Shown here: positions 25,372 through 33,715 of the stretch, in pieces
How the letters are laid out: every line of letters begins with the position of its first letter
How positions within the stretch are numbered: the first letter of the stretch is position 1
DNA from: Pseudonocardia petroleophila
GTDB taxonomy: Bacteria; Actinomycetota; Actinomycetes; Mycobacteriales; Pseudonocardiaceae
Length of the DNA stretch: 64,000 bases
Assembly (NCBI RefSeq): GCF_014235185.1
Contig: NZ_CP060131.1
Span: 5,587,501 to 5,651,500 of the forward strand
Direction: 5' to 3'
Program-made: the position numbers and the translations under genes
Notes under the pieces: model-generated
Seen by the model: only the letters and a program-made list of their open reading frames with translations
What the model was told of the DNA's origin: nothing
Database searches by the model: none

Positions 25372-26112
25372 TCAGGAGGCCCGCGTGTCGGGCACGGGCG
25401 GCGGGGCCGGGCGGGGCTCCTCCTTCGCCGCGGCCTTCGCCGCGCGCTCCTTCACCGAGGCCGCGTACATGTCGACGTAGGTCTGCTCGGAGAGCTCCAT
25501 GAGCGCGTACATGATCTCGTCGGTCATCGACCGCTCGATGAACCGGTCGCCCTCCATGCCGGCGTACCGGCTGAAGTCGAGCGGCTCGCCGACCCGGATG
25601 TGGACCTTGTGCGGGCGCCACATGCGCGACCCGATCGGGTTGACCTTGTCGGTGCCGATCATCGCGACCGGGACGACGGGGACGTCGGCCTCCAGCGTCA
25701 TCCGGGCGACCCCGGTCTTGCCCTTGTAGAGGCGCCCGTCGGGCGAGCGCGTGCCCTCGGGGTAGATGCCGAGCAGCCGGCCCTCGCGCAGCACCCGGAC
25801 CGCGGTGTCCATGGCGTCGCGGGCCGCGGAGCCGCCGGAGCGGTCGATTGGGATCTGGCCGACGCCGGTGAAGAACGCCTTCTGCAGGCGCCCGATCAGG
25901 CCGGGCTTGGTGAAGTACTCCGACTTCGCGGGGAACGTGATCCGCCGCGGCACCAGCAGGGGCAGCAGGAAGGAGTCGACCACGGCCAGGTGGTTGCTCG
26001 CGAGGATCGCGCCACCACGGGCCGGGATGTGCTCGAGCCCCTCGATCGTCGGCCGGCAGAACAGCCGCAGCAGCGGACCGAGTAGCACGAACTTGGACCA
26101 CCAGTACAGCAC
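25372..26112 (-). CDS. 1-acyl-sn-glycerol-3-phosphate acyltransferase
   Basis: PlsC-family enzyme acylating lysophosphatidate or a related glycolipid acceptor. 246 residues with the NHLAVVD motif (His41, Asp46), the substrate-binding GQIPIDRSG and YPEGTRS (117-123), and a basic helical tail. An N-terminal hydrophobic segment probably anchors it to the inner leaflet. The homologue in the mycobacterial locus is Rv2182c. It is divergent from the small membrane protein gene at 26272. Confidence 0.92.
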   Translation of the reverse strand: MLYWWSKFVLLGPLLRLFCRPTIEGLEHIPARGGAILASNHLAVVDSFLLPLLVPRRITFPAKSEYFTKPGLIGRLQKAFFTGVGQIPIDRSGGSAARDAMDTAVRVLREGRLLGIYPEGTRSPDGRLYKGKTGVARMTLEADVPVVPVAMIGTDKVNPIGSRMWRPHKVHIRVGEPLDFSRYAGMEGDRFIERSMTDEIMYALMELSEQTYVDMYAASVKERAAKAAAKEEPRPAPPPVPDTRAS

Positions 26113-26271
26113 CTGGGCGTGCCCCCTTCACCGCGACGGGCGTCAGCCTACGGACGGGGCAGGCGCCGCGACAACGGGCCGTGACCCACATCGGTTCCCG
26201 CGACCGCGCGGGCGTGTCAGGATGGCCCGGACCGTCGCGCGGCGGTGGGTGTGCGGTGGCGAGGAGTTCAC

Positions 26272-26715
26272 GTGGGCGGCGATCCGGACGAGCGTCCGCA
26301 CCCCGACGGCGGTGTCGACGACTTCGACGCCATCGTCGCGGGCTGGCGCCGGGAGGGCGAGGTGCCGCGCTGGCCCGACGAGGAGCCGGCGGCCGATCCG
26401 CCCGCCTCTCCCCCGCCCGCCCCACCGGCCGCGTCCGTCGTGCGGCCACCGGCGGCGGTCGCACCCGAGGACGAGCACTTCGTCCCCCCGGAGCCCCCGC
26501 CGCTGCCCCGGCTGGCCCCGCCCGCCGCCGTCGGGCTGGTGCTGCTGATCCTCGGCATCGTCCTGGTCACCGCGCCCGGGTGGGTCGGGGTGCCGGAGAC
26601 CTACGGCATGCCGCTGGGGCTGCTCACCCTGGCCGCCGGGCTCGGGTGGCTGGTCCTGCGGCTGTGGCCCTCCCCGCCCCGCCCGGGTGAGGACGACGAC
26701 GGCGCGGTGCTCTAG
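26272..26715 (+). CDS. Small proline-rich membrane protein, unknown
   Basis: 147 residues from the GTG at 26272, which has GAGGAG five bases upstream (a longer frame starting at 26245 lacks this). N-terminal soluble part with GGVDDFDAIVAGWRREGEVPRW, then a Pro/Ala-rich linker (about 45-85) and two membrane helices (about 85-105 and 113-133), ending in an acidic tail. No recognised domain. It may be a helper of membrane-envelope functions, but nothing in the sequence states its role. Confidence 0.7.
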   Translation: MGGDPDERPHPDGGVDDFDAIVAGWRREGEVPRWPDEEPAADPPASPPPAPPAASVVRPPAAVAPEDEHFVPPEPPPLPRLAPPAAVGLVLLILGIVLVTAPGWVGVPETYGMPLGLLTLAAGLGWLVLRLWPSPPRPGEDDDGAVL

Positions 26716-26854
26716 CCGCGACGCGGTGAGGCCGGGGCCCGGCCGCTCGATCCGGCGCCCCGCTGCATCCGCACGCCGGAGGAACCCCGCGGAGCGGGTG
26801 GATCGCCGCGGCGCACCCTCCTCGGCTGGCGGCTGTGGACGGGCGGGCGGGGAT

Positions 26855-28072
26855 TCAGGCGACGTCGTGCTGACCCGGCCGCGCCGTCGACGGTCGACCG
26901 GCCGCCGGCGCGATCTCGGCGTGGTGGACCGCGCCGGTCGGAGTGGTGGTCGTGACCTTTTCTCCGACGACTTCCGCCCGCCATCCCGCGATCTCCCGGA
27001 CGTGGTTGTGGAATGCGCACAATCCGCGCCCATTGGTGAACTCGGTGGTTCCACCGTCTTTCCAACGGCGGATGTGGTCGATGTGGCGGATCGGGGCGTC
27101 GCAGTACGGTTCACGGCAGCGATGCCCGTCCCGGGCCCGGATCAACGCGGCCAACCGCCCGGTGAACAGGCGGCTGCGGGAGTCCCCGCCGATGACGACG
27201 CCGTCGCGGGTGATCAGTCGTCGCCAGGTCCTCCGGCCGTCTCCGGTGGTGAGGAGCTCGACCGGGACGGGTCCGTGGCCGGGGACCTCGGCCGGGAGGG
27301 GGCTGTCGGCGTCGACCAGCGCTTCCACCGGCACCACGACCTGGATCTCGACGTTCACGTCGCGGGCGGTGGCTTGTCCGGTGAGGCGTTCGACCAGGGC
27401 GTCGGCCATGATCTGACCGCGCCCCCGGGTGACCGGTTCGGGCCGCACCGCGGCTTCGTTCACCACGGCGGCGAGGGCGGCGTAGCAGGCCACGGCCTCC
27501 TCGACGGGCAGGTGGGCGGTGAGGTCGGCCATGCCGTCGGCGGCGGGGCGGACCGACACGCGTCGTCCGGTGCGGGCGGCCCGGCAGCGGGCGGTGAACT
27601 TCTCCGGCGCGACCTGGGCGGCGAGGGACCGGGTGAGGTCGTGGATCCGGCGTACCCCGAGGGTCTCGACCCGCCGCTCGGCCAACCCCCGATCGACCTC
27701 CGCCCGCTCGGCGGGTGAGAGGTGCGCGGTGGCCGCCACGATGGTCGCGGTCTGGTACTCGCTCAGCCGTCCCGCGGTGAACAGTTCCCGGACCCGGGTG
27801 TGCCCGGCGTGCAGGTCCCGCGCGATCCGGACCCGCCGCCTGCCCTCGGTCGGCGACACCCGACAGGCCAACCCGACCTGGGCGGCGATGCTGCGTTCCA
27901 GCGCCTCCGGATCGACCTCACCGGCCGCGATCTGCGATTCCGCGTGTGCAGTCGCGAATTCCAGAACAGCCTCGGACTGCTCGGCGGCGATGGCCGCCTT
28001 CCGTTCCTCGAGCAGCGCGATCCGTTCGATGAGCAGCGCCTCGGAAGGCGCGCTGGAACGGGTCGGGGACAT
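26855..28072 (-). CDS. DUF222 / HNH endonuclease domain protein (13E12 family)
   Basis: 405-residue protein of the mycobacterial REP13E12 type: N-terminal helical DUF222 region (about 15-230) and a C-terminal HNH motif with CREPYC, HIDH (330-333), NGRGLC and HN (about 355-356). These proteins are multi-copy, possibly mobile or defence-related nucleases, and several in M. tuberculosis are LexA-regulated. Here too an SOS box overlaps the promoter (28104-28119). TATATT lies 6 nt before the ATG at 28072, suggesting a leaderless transcript. Composition is slightly less GC-extreme than the neighbours. Confidence 0.88.
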   Translation of the reverse strand: MSPTRSSAPSEALLIERIALLEERKAAIAAEQSEAVLEFATAHAESQIAAGEVDPEALERSIAAQVGLACRVSPTEGRRRVRIARDLHAGHTRVRELFTAGRLSEYQTATIVAATAHLSPAERAEVDRGLAERRVETLGVRRIHDLTRSLAAQVAPEKFTARCRAARTGRRVSVRPAADGMADLTAHLPVEEAVACYAALAAVVNEAAVRPEPVTRGRGQIMADALVERLTGQATARDVNVEIQVVVPVEALVDADSPLPAEVPGHGPVPVELLTTGDGRRTWRRLITRDGVVIGGDSRSRLFTGRLAALIRARDGHRCREPYCDAPIRHIDHIRRWKDGGTTEFTNGRGLCAFHNHVREIAGWRAEVVGEKVTTTTPTGAVHHAEIAPAAGRPSTARPGQHDVA

Positions 28073-28078
28073 GACTCG

Positions 28079-28119
28079 AATATACCAGCGAATCGCCATT
28101 GATGCGAACGTCTGTTCGA
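28079..28119 (-). promoter_or_regulatory. SOS-regulated promoter of the 13E12 gene
   Basis: On the minus strand, GTTCGA and GTTCGC half-sites form a near-perfect LexA box at 28104-28119 (GCGAAC-GTCT-GTTCGA on the plus strand, one mismatch from TCGAAC-N4-GTTCGA). A -10 element TATATT is at 28084-28079, with the -35 region (28107-28102) overlapping the box. Transcription would start at or next to the ATG 28072. This fits repression by LexA, as known for mycobacterial 13E12 genes. Confidence 0.78.
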
Positions 28120-28691
28120 ACGAGCCGTCCCGAAGAGGTCCTCCGCCCGTGACCTCCTGGGCCGGGTCGCGCCGAGCGGAAAGGTGGGCAACCGGGGTGT
28201 CTCGCCGCGCTCACGACCTGCGCCCCGCGCGGTCGAACTGCAGCAGACCGTCGGCGCGGGCCGGGACCGTCGCGCGCCTCGGCGGGGCGACGGAGGACTC
28301 GGTGTCGAACACCTCGGCCGTGTCGGAGAGATGGGTCGACGACGCCCGGGCCGACCGAGGCGACCGGCCCCGCCCACGACCCGCGCCGACCCGAGCCGAG
28401 CCGAGCCGAGCCGAGCAGTCGACGCGCCTGAGATCGCAGCCGAGGCGACCGGCCCCGCCCCACGACCTGCACCGGGCCGAGCAGAACGGTCGGCAACCGC
28501 GATCGCGGCCGAGGCGTCGAGCCCCGCCCCCGTCGCCCGCCCGACGTCGCCGACGCGCGTGGCCGACGCACGGCCGGGCGGGCCCCACGGCCACCGACCC
28601 GGCCCCACCCCTCGATCCACCTGCTCACGGCCGACCGCGCACCCGGGACCCCGACCCCGACCCGATCAGCGGTCCACGCGGGCTCCCCACG
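28120..28691. repeat. Repeat-rich intergenic region without convincing gene
   Basis: About 570 nt between the 13E12 gene and the MFS gene. It holds five perfect tandem copies of CCGAG (28391-28415). Degenerate longer repeats sharing CGAGGCGACCGGCCCC begin at 28356 and 28441, with a weaker copy at 28510. Open frames here are low-complexity Arg/Pro/Ala translations with no start signals or family likeness. It may be slippage-generated or a decayed remnant. Confidence 0.6.
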
Positions 28692-30098
28692 TCAGACCGC
28701 GGCCGCCTCCAACGCGGCGGACCGCCGCACCTCGGCCCGCCCCAGGAGCAGCACGACCACCGCCCCGACGACGCACAGCGCGATCCCCACGAGGACGGCG
28801 ACGTTCCAGCCCGCCACCAGTCCCGCGGCCCCGGCGTCGGGGCGCACGGCCAGCGCCGTCACCACGGTCACGCCGAACGCCGCCCCGATGTAGCGGCTGG
28901 CGTTGTTGATGCCGCTGCCCGCGCCGGCGCTGGTCGGGGGGACGCTGGCGACGGCCTCGCGGGCGAGCGTGGCGTTGAGCAGCCCGGTGCCGACGCCCGC
29001 GACCGCCATCCCCGCGACGAGCTGCCCGACCGGGGCGTCGGTGGTGAGCGCGGCCAGCGGGGCGAGACCGACCGCGATCGTCAGCATGCCGACCGCGAGG
29101 CGGAGCGCACCGGAGAACCGCAGCGGGATCCGGCGGGCGAGCAGCGAGCACCCGGCGCTGACCCCGGACCACGCCAGCACGAGCACCGACGCCACCACCG
29201 CGGAGTACGCCATCCCGCTCTCCAGCACGGTCGCCACGAACGACATCAGCGCGATGATCGACGCCCCCGTGACGAACGCGGCGAACGTGGCCGAGACCAG
29301 CGCGGGCCGGCGGAACAGGCCCAGCTCCAGCATGGGCTCGCGCACCCGCCGCTGGTGGACGACGAACAGCGCCAGCACGACCGTCCCGCCGACGAGGAGC
29401 CCGATCGCGAGCGGGCCCGTCCAGCCGCGCCTGCCCTCGGTCAGCCCGGCCAGCAGCAGCCCGGTGCCGACGGCGAGGAGCAGCGCGCCCGGGACGTCGA
29501 CCCGGCGGCCGCGACCGGACCGCGACTCGGTCAGCAGCCGCTGCCCGGTGACCGCCAGCACGACCCCGAGCACCGTGAGGGTCACGTACGCCCAGCGCCA
29601 GCCGACCACGGCGTCGAGGACCGAGCCGAGCAGCGGGCCGACCGCCGGACCCGCCCCCATGCACGCGCCCCAGATGCCGGTGGCGCGGGCGCGCTCCGGC
29701 CCGGGGAAGGCGTGGCTGATCAGCGCGAGCCCGCAGGCGATCACCGCAGCCGCCCCGACGCCCTGCAGCACCCGCCCGACGACGAACGTCCACGGCCCGG
29801 GCGCCGCGGCGGCGGCGACCGAGCCCGCGGCGAGCAGGACCGCCCCGGCGACGAACACCCGCCGCCTGCCCACCTCGTCGCCGATCGCTCCGGAGGTGAG
29901 CAGCGCGATCGCCAGCCCGAGGCTCATCGAGCTGAGCACCCAGGACGTGGCGACCGGGCCGGCGCCCAGGTCGCGGGTGACCGCCGGGACGATCGACAGC
30001 GGCGCGGTGAACGCCGTCATCGCGAGCAGGGTGCCGCCCGCCGCGACGGCGAGGGTGCCGCCCGCCGTCGACGCCGTGCTGGTGGCCGTGCGGTCCAT
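28692..30098 (-). CDS. MFS transporter (drug efflux type)
   Basis: 468-residue major facilitator protein with about 14 hydrophobic segments, resembling the DHA2 (EmrB/QacA) drug:proton antiporters. The conserved loop 2-3 motif is present as GAIGDEVGRRRVF, and GRVLQGVGAAA is the helix-4 motif. ATG 30098 is preferred to upstream starts. It is divergent from the HxlR regulator with an inverted-repeat operator between them, so expression is probably induced by an HxlR ligand. Substrate unknown. Confidence 0.9.
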   Translation of the reverse strand: MDRTATSTASTAGGTLAVAAGGTLLAMTAFTAPLSIVPAVTRDLGAGPVATSWVLSSMSLGLAIALLTSGAIGDEVGRRRVFVAGAVLLAAGSVAAAAAPGPWTFVVGRVLQGVGAAAVIACGLALISHAFPGPERARATGIWGACMGAGPAVGPLLGSVLDAVVGWRWAYVTLTVLGVVLAVTGQRLLTESRSGRGRRVDVPGALLLAVGTGLLLAGLTEGRRGWTGPLAIGLLVGGTVVLALFVVHQRRVREPMLELGLFRRPALVSATFAAFVTGASIIALMSFVATVLESGMAYSAVVASVLVLAWSGVSAGCSLLARRIPLRFSGALRLAVGMLTIAVGLAPLAALTTDAPVGQLVAGMAVAGVGTGLLNATLAREAVASVPPTSAGAGSGINNASRYIGAAFGVTVVTALAVRPDAGAAGLVAGWNVAVLVGIALCVVGAVVVLLLGRAEVRRSAALEAAAV

Positions 30099-30136
30099 GC
30101 GGGTCCCCCGTTCTCGGATGCCGGACCGTAGCACGA

Positions 30137-30159
30137 ATCGGTTCGGTCATTGAACCGAT
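30137..30159. promoter_or_regulatory. Inverted-repeat operator between MFS and HxlR genes
   Basis: ATCGGTTC (30137-30144) and GAACCGAT (30152-30159) are perfect 8-bp inverted arms with a 7-nt spacer. They lie between divergent starts at 30098 and 30176. A minus-strand TACGGT (30130-30125) is a plausible -10 for the MFS gene, so the operator would cover its -35. It is the likely binding site of the HxlR dimer. Confidence 0.75.
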
Positions 30160-30175
30160 GTGCGAGGATGGGCAC

Positions 30176-30694
30176 ATGGTGCTTCCCCGCGACTACCACG
30201 GCCAGCGGTGCTCGATGGCGCGCGCGCTCGAGGTGGTCGGCGAGCGCTGGTCGCTGCTCGTGGTGCGCGACGCCTTCTTCGGGGTGCGGCGGTTCAGCGA
30301 CTTCTCCCGCCACCTCGGCATCCCGCGCGCGGTGCTCACCGACCGGCTCGACCGCCTGGTCACCGAGGGCGTCCTGGAGCGCGTCCCCGGGCCGGGACAG
30401 CGCTCGGAGTACGCGCTGACCGCGAAGGGCATCGCGCTGTGGCCGGTGCTGCGCGCGCTCACCGAGTGGGGCGACGACCACTACGCGCCCGCCGGTCCCC
30501 GCCGCGTCTTCACCCACGCCGGCTGCGGCGGCGACGTCGGCGTGGACGGCACCTGCGCGCGGTGCGGCGACGCCGTCCCGGTCGGGGCGACGGTCACGGC
30601 GCCGGGCCCGGGCTGGGAGCCGCCCGGTCCGGGGGCCGACGCGGTGAGCCACGCGCTGGGCCGCCCGCACCCCCTCCTGGCCCCGCTGCCGTAG
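30176..30694 (+). CDS. HxlR-family transcriptional regulator
   Basis: 172-residue winged helix regulator. The N-terminal HxlR pattern QRCSMARALEVVGERWSLLVVRDAFFGVRRFSDF with LTDRLDRLVTEGVLERV is clear; the early Cys of CSMARAL is often redox or ligand sensitive in this family. The C-terminal tail adds a CxnC...CxxC cluster (HAGCGG...GTCARCGD) that resembles a zinc ribbon. ATG 30176 chosen. It most likely controls the divergent MFS transporter and itself. Confidence 0.9.
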   Translation: MVLPRDYHGQRCSMARALEVVGERWSLLVVRDAFFGVRRFSDFSRHLGIPRAVLTDRLDRLVTEGVLERVPGPGQRSEYALTAKGIALWPVLRALTEWGDDHYAPAGPRRVFTHAGCGGDVGVDGTCARCGDAVPVGATVTAPGPGWEPPGPGADAVSHALGRPHPLLAPLP

Positions 30695-30710
30695 CCGGGT
30701 CGCCGGCGTC

Positions 30711-31667
30711 CTAGCAGGCGTCCCTGGCCAGCCTCGCCGCCCCGACGACCGCGGCGTCCTCGCCGAGCTGCGCGGTGCGGATGCGGGCCAGGGGGCGGCG
30801 GCCGGCGCCGGTGAGCCGGGCGGCGTAGTGCTCGCGGGCGTCGTCGAGGAACAGCGGGGCCGACGCCGACACCCCGCCGCCGATGACCACCAGCTCGGGG
30901 TCGAACACGTCGGCGACCAGCGCGAGCCCCTCCCCCAGCCAGCGGGCGAGGTCGGCGACCGCCGCGGTCGCGAGCGGGTCGCCGTCGCGGGCGGCCGCGG
31001 CGACCCGGCGGCCGGTGACCCGGCCCGGGTCGTCGACGACGAGGCGGCGCAGCGCGGGCGAGAGCCCCGGTTCGCGGGCGATCATCTCGACGGCGGTGGT
31101 GGCGAGCGCGGTGCCGCTGCAGTAGCGCTCCCAGCAGCCCGACTTGCCGCACGCGCACGGCCGGCCGCCGGGGACGACCCGCAGGTGCCCGAGCTCGGGC
31201 GCGACGCCGTGCGCTCCGCGGAACAGCACGCCGTCGATCAGCAGGGCGGCGCCGATCCCGGTGCCCAGCGCGACGAACACCGTCGTCGACGCCCCCGCGG
31301 CCGCCCCGAAGTGCCGCTCGGCCAGCGCGGCGGCGTTGGCGTCGTGCTCCACGACGATCGGCAGCCCGGTGCGCGCGGCGATCCGGTCGGCGACCGGGGC
31401 GTCGCGCCAGGACAGGTGCGGGGCGAACCGCACCCCGCGCAGGTCGGGGGTGATGAACCCGGCCAGCGCCAGCCCGGCGGCCCCGATCGGGTGCCGTGCG
31501 GCGAGCTCGCCGATCACCCGCGCGACGGTGGCCTCCAGCGCCGCCTCCCCCCGCGGGGTGGGTGCGTGCGCGGTGTCGAGGAGGGCCCCGTCGGCGTCGA
31601 CGACTCCCGCGCGCACGCTCGTCCCGCCGACGTCCACCCCGACCGTCAGCCCGCTCCGGCTCAGCAC
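30711..31667 (-). CDS. ROK-family glucokinase-like protein
   Basis: 318-residue sugar kinase. N-terminal phosphate loop GVDVGGTSVRAGVVD, catalytic region VVEHDANAAALAE, and the ROK zinc motif CACGKSGCWE are all intact. This is the usual actinobacterial glucokinase type, phosphorylating glucose with ATP. GTG 31667 overlaps the upstream 112-residue gene by a few bases, so it is likely the last gene of the ArsA-centred operon. Confidence 0.92.
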   Translation of the reverse strand: MLSRSGLTVGVDVGGTSVRAGVVDADGALLDTAHAPTPRGEAALEATVARVIGELAARHPIGAAGLALAGFITPDLRGVRFAPHLSWRDAPVADRIAARTGLPIVVEHDANAAALAERHFGAAAGASTTVFVALGTGIGAALLIDGVLFRGAHGVAPELGHLRVVPGGRPCACGKSGCWERYCSGTALATTAVEMIAREPGLSPALRRLVVDDPGRVTGRRVAAAARDGDPLATAAVADLARWLGEGLALVADVFDPELVVIGGGVSASAPLFLDDAREHYAARLTGAGRRPLARIRTAQLGEDAAVVGAARLARDAC

Positions 31668-31999
31668 GCAGCGGCCTCGCGCACCACGGGGATGTGCTGC
31701 ACCCGCCGCGTGGGCGCGGGCGCCGGCTCCGGGGCGCCGCCGCCGGGGGCCGGCATCCCGTTGCCCTCGCGCAGCGCGGTCTGCAGCGCGTCGAGGAACC
31801 CGGCGGCCTGCTCGGCCAGGCGCACCGCGAGCTCGGGGCGCTCCCCGCGGAGCAGCCCGATCACCGCGCAGACCGGGCACACCGAGCACGGCGACGGCGG
31901 CGCCCCGTCCTCCGCCGCCGGGGCGATCCGGTCCAGCAGCAGCACCGCGACGGCGCGCAGCTCGGCCCCGAGCCCGGCGTGCGGCCCGCAGCCGGTCAT
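31661..31999 (-). CDS. Conserved small protein with CxxCxxC motif (Rv2183c position)
   Basis: 112 residues. Amphipathic helices surround a cysteine motif CSVCPVC (38-44), preceded by an early Cys4. This could bind a metal. Pro/Ala-rich tail. ATG 31999 overlaps the ArsA stop (ATGA), and the 3' end overlaps the ROK kinase start. Similar small CxxCPxC proteins follow the ArsA-like gene in other actinobacteria by position; the function is unknown. Confidence 0.75.
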   Translation of the reverse strand: MTGCGPHAGLGAELRAVAVLLLDRIAPAAEDGAPPSPCSVCPVCAVIGLLRGERPELAVRLAEQAAGFLDALQTALREGNGMPAPGGGAPEPAPAPTRRVQHIPVVREAAAC

Positions 32000-33219
32000 C
32001 GGGTCCACACCGACGGGTCGGGGGTGAACACGACGCACAGGTCGTCGCCGACCAGCCGCGCCCCGGTCACCTCGCAGCGGCGCAGCACCGACGGCAGCGC
32101 GACCATCCGCCGTGTGCCGCCCGCGGTGACGGCGAGGTCGTCGCCGACGCGGGCGAGGTCGAGCGGGCCGTCGGCGGCTCCCGGCAGAGCCAGCACCAGC
32201 TCGAACTCCGAGTCCTTCGACGTGCCGGTGCCGGCCGTGCGCCGCACCTCCAGCAGGGGCGGGGCCTGGTCGCCGGGCGCGGCGGGGTCGTCGTCGCCGT
32301 AGAGCCCGCGGGCGATCTCGCGCAGCGCGGGGACGCCGGTCGGCTCGGCGGAGGTGTGGTCGGCGGTGCGCAGCGGCACCCCGATCGCGTCGAGGTCGGC
32401 GAGCACGGCCTGCTGCTCGGTGTGCCGCTCGCGCAGCCAGCGGGCGGCGGGGCCGCGCAGCGAGGGCGGCGGGCCGGGCACCAGCCGGTTGACCACGCAG
32501 TCGTCGACGCGCAGGCCGTGCAGGGCGAGCGCGGTGAGCGTGCGGCGGGTCTCCGCGGCCACGACGCGCTCCGGCGTCAGCACGAGCCGGATCGACGTGC
32601 GGGTGTGGTCGCCGAGCATCGCCCGCAGACCGCCGAGGTCCTCGGCCAGCGCGTCGAGGGCGACGATCGTGGACTCCCACGCCGACGCGGCCTCCCTGCC
32701 CCCCGACGCCATGCCCGCCAGCATCCCCCGGACCGCCCGGCGGTGCGCGGGGAACAGCCGCTCGACGTACCCGGACAGCGCCTCGGGCAGCCCGAGCAGC
32801 CGCAGCGTCTCCGCGGTGGGCCCGCAGTCGACGACGACGACGTCCCACGGCCCGTCCTCGGCGAGGCGGCGGACCTCGCCGAGCGCGAGGAGGTCCTCGA
32901 CGCCGGGCAGCACCGTCAGCTCGTCGGCGACCAGCTCGTCGACCCCGGCCCCGGACAGGATGGTGCGGAGGTGGCCCTGCAGCTGCGACCAGGAGCGGTC
33001 CAGCAGCGCGTGGGTGTCGACGTGGGCGGCGTGCAGGCCGGGCTCGAGCTCGACGGGGTCGCCGCCCAGGTCGGCCTCCAGCGCGTCACCGAGGGAGTGG
33101 GCCGGGTCGGTGGAGACGACGAGCGCGGAGCGGCCGGCCCCGGCGAGATGGGCGGCCGTCGCCGCGGCGAGGGTGGTCTTGCCGACGCCACCCTTGCCGG
33201 TGAACAGGACGACGCGCAC
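31996..33219 (-). CDS. ArsA-like ATPase (Get3/Rv2184c type)
   Basis: 407-residue P-loop ATPase of the ArsA/Get3 class. Walker A FTGKGGVGKTT (6-16), STDPAHSLGD switch and VVVVDCGPTAETLRLL are visible, and a C-terminal ArsA-HSP20-like beta domain follows residue 310. Arsenite transport is unlikely: no ArsB/D genes are near and the order matches Rv2184c in the mycobacterial envelope locus. A chaperone or membrane-protein role is an inference. Likely operon: SRPBCC, ArsA, small Cys protein, ROK. Confidence 0.88.
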   Translation of the reverse strand: MRVVLFTGKGGVGKTTLAAATAAHLAGAGRSALVVSTDPAHSLGDALEADLGGDPVELEPGLHAAHVDTHALLDRSWSQLQGHLRTILSGAGVDELVADELTVLPGVEDLLALGEVRRLAEDGPWDVVVVDCGPTAETLRLLGLPEALSGYVERLFPAHRRAVRGMLAGMASGGREAASAWESTIVALDALAEDLGGLRAMLGDHTRTSIRLVLTPERVVAAETRRTLTALALHGLRVDDCVVNRLVPGPPPSLRGPAARWLRERHTEQQAVLADLDAIGVPLRTADHTSAEPTGVPALREIARGLYGDDDPAAPGDQAPPLLEVRRTAGTGTSKDSEFELVLALPGAADGPLDLARVGDDLAVTAGGTRRMVALPSVLRRCEVTGARLVGDDLCVVFTPDPSVWTR

Positions 33220-33240
33220 GGGGCGCAGGGTATCCGTCGC

Positions 33241-33681
33241 TCAGTTCGCGCTCTCGACCCGCCGCTTCAGGCCCTTCAGCGCGGTGTCGATGATCACCTT
33301 CTCGGCCTTGCGGCGGAGCATGCCGATCATCGGGATGTTGAGGTCGACGGCGAGCGAGTAGGTGACCGTCGTGGTGCCCTTCGCCTCGGTGAGGGCGTAG
33401 GAGCCGTCCTGGGCCTTCTGCATCTGGCCCTTGACCAGCGTCCAGGTGACGGCGCGGTCGTCGGGGGCCCAGGTGTAGTCGAGCGTGTAGGAGTCCTTGA
33501 TCGGACCGGCGTCCATCGTGAACTTCACGCGCGCGGGGCGCCCGCCCGCGCCGGGCTCCAGCACCTCGACGCTCTTCACCTGCTCGGCCCACTCCGGGTA
33601 GGCCTCGAAGTCGGCGATCACCGCCATCACCTGCTCCGCGGGGGCGGCGATGTCGATCGAGGAGGTGGTCGCGTTGGCCAT
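33241..33681 (-). CDS. SRPBCC-family protein (TB16.3/Rv2185c type)
   Basis: 146 residues forming a single START/SRPBCC hydrophobic-pocket fold: IDIAAPAEQVMAVIADFEAYPEWAEQVKSVEVL at the N-terminus is the polyketide cyclase/dehydrase pattern, and the last long helix (PMIGMLRRKAEKVIIDTALKG) covers the pocket. Likely binds a lipid-like ligand. It is 21 nt upstream of the ArsA-like gene, as in Rv2185c-Rv2184c. Confidence 0.9.
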   Translation of the reverse strand: MANATTSSIDIAAPAEQVMAVIADFEAYPEWAEQVKSVEVLEPGAGGRPARVKFTMDAGPIKDSYTLDYTWAPDDRAVTWTLVKGQMQKAQDGSYALTEAKGTTTVTYSLAVDLNIPMIGMLRRKAEKVIIDTALKGLKRRVESAN

Positions 33682-33715
33682 GCGGGCAGGTTACCGGCCG
33701 GTTTCCGGTGCCGTG

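Noticed and set aside
26855..28072. Intact insertion sequence or prophage around the HNH gene
   Set aside because: No terminal inverted repeats, transposase, integrase or phage genes were seen; only the 13E12-type protein itself.
28184..28909. Protein-coding gene in the repeat-rich gap
   Set aside because: Low-complexity translation, no ribosome-binding site, and the second half overlaps the real MFS gene on the other strand.
31996..33219. Arsenite efflux ATPase
   Set aside because: No arsB, arsD, arsR or arsC genes nearby, and gene order matches the conserved Rv2183c-Rv2185c block.
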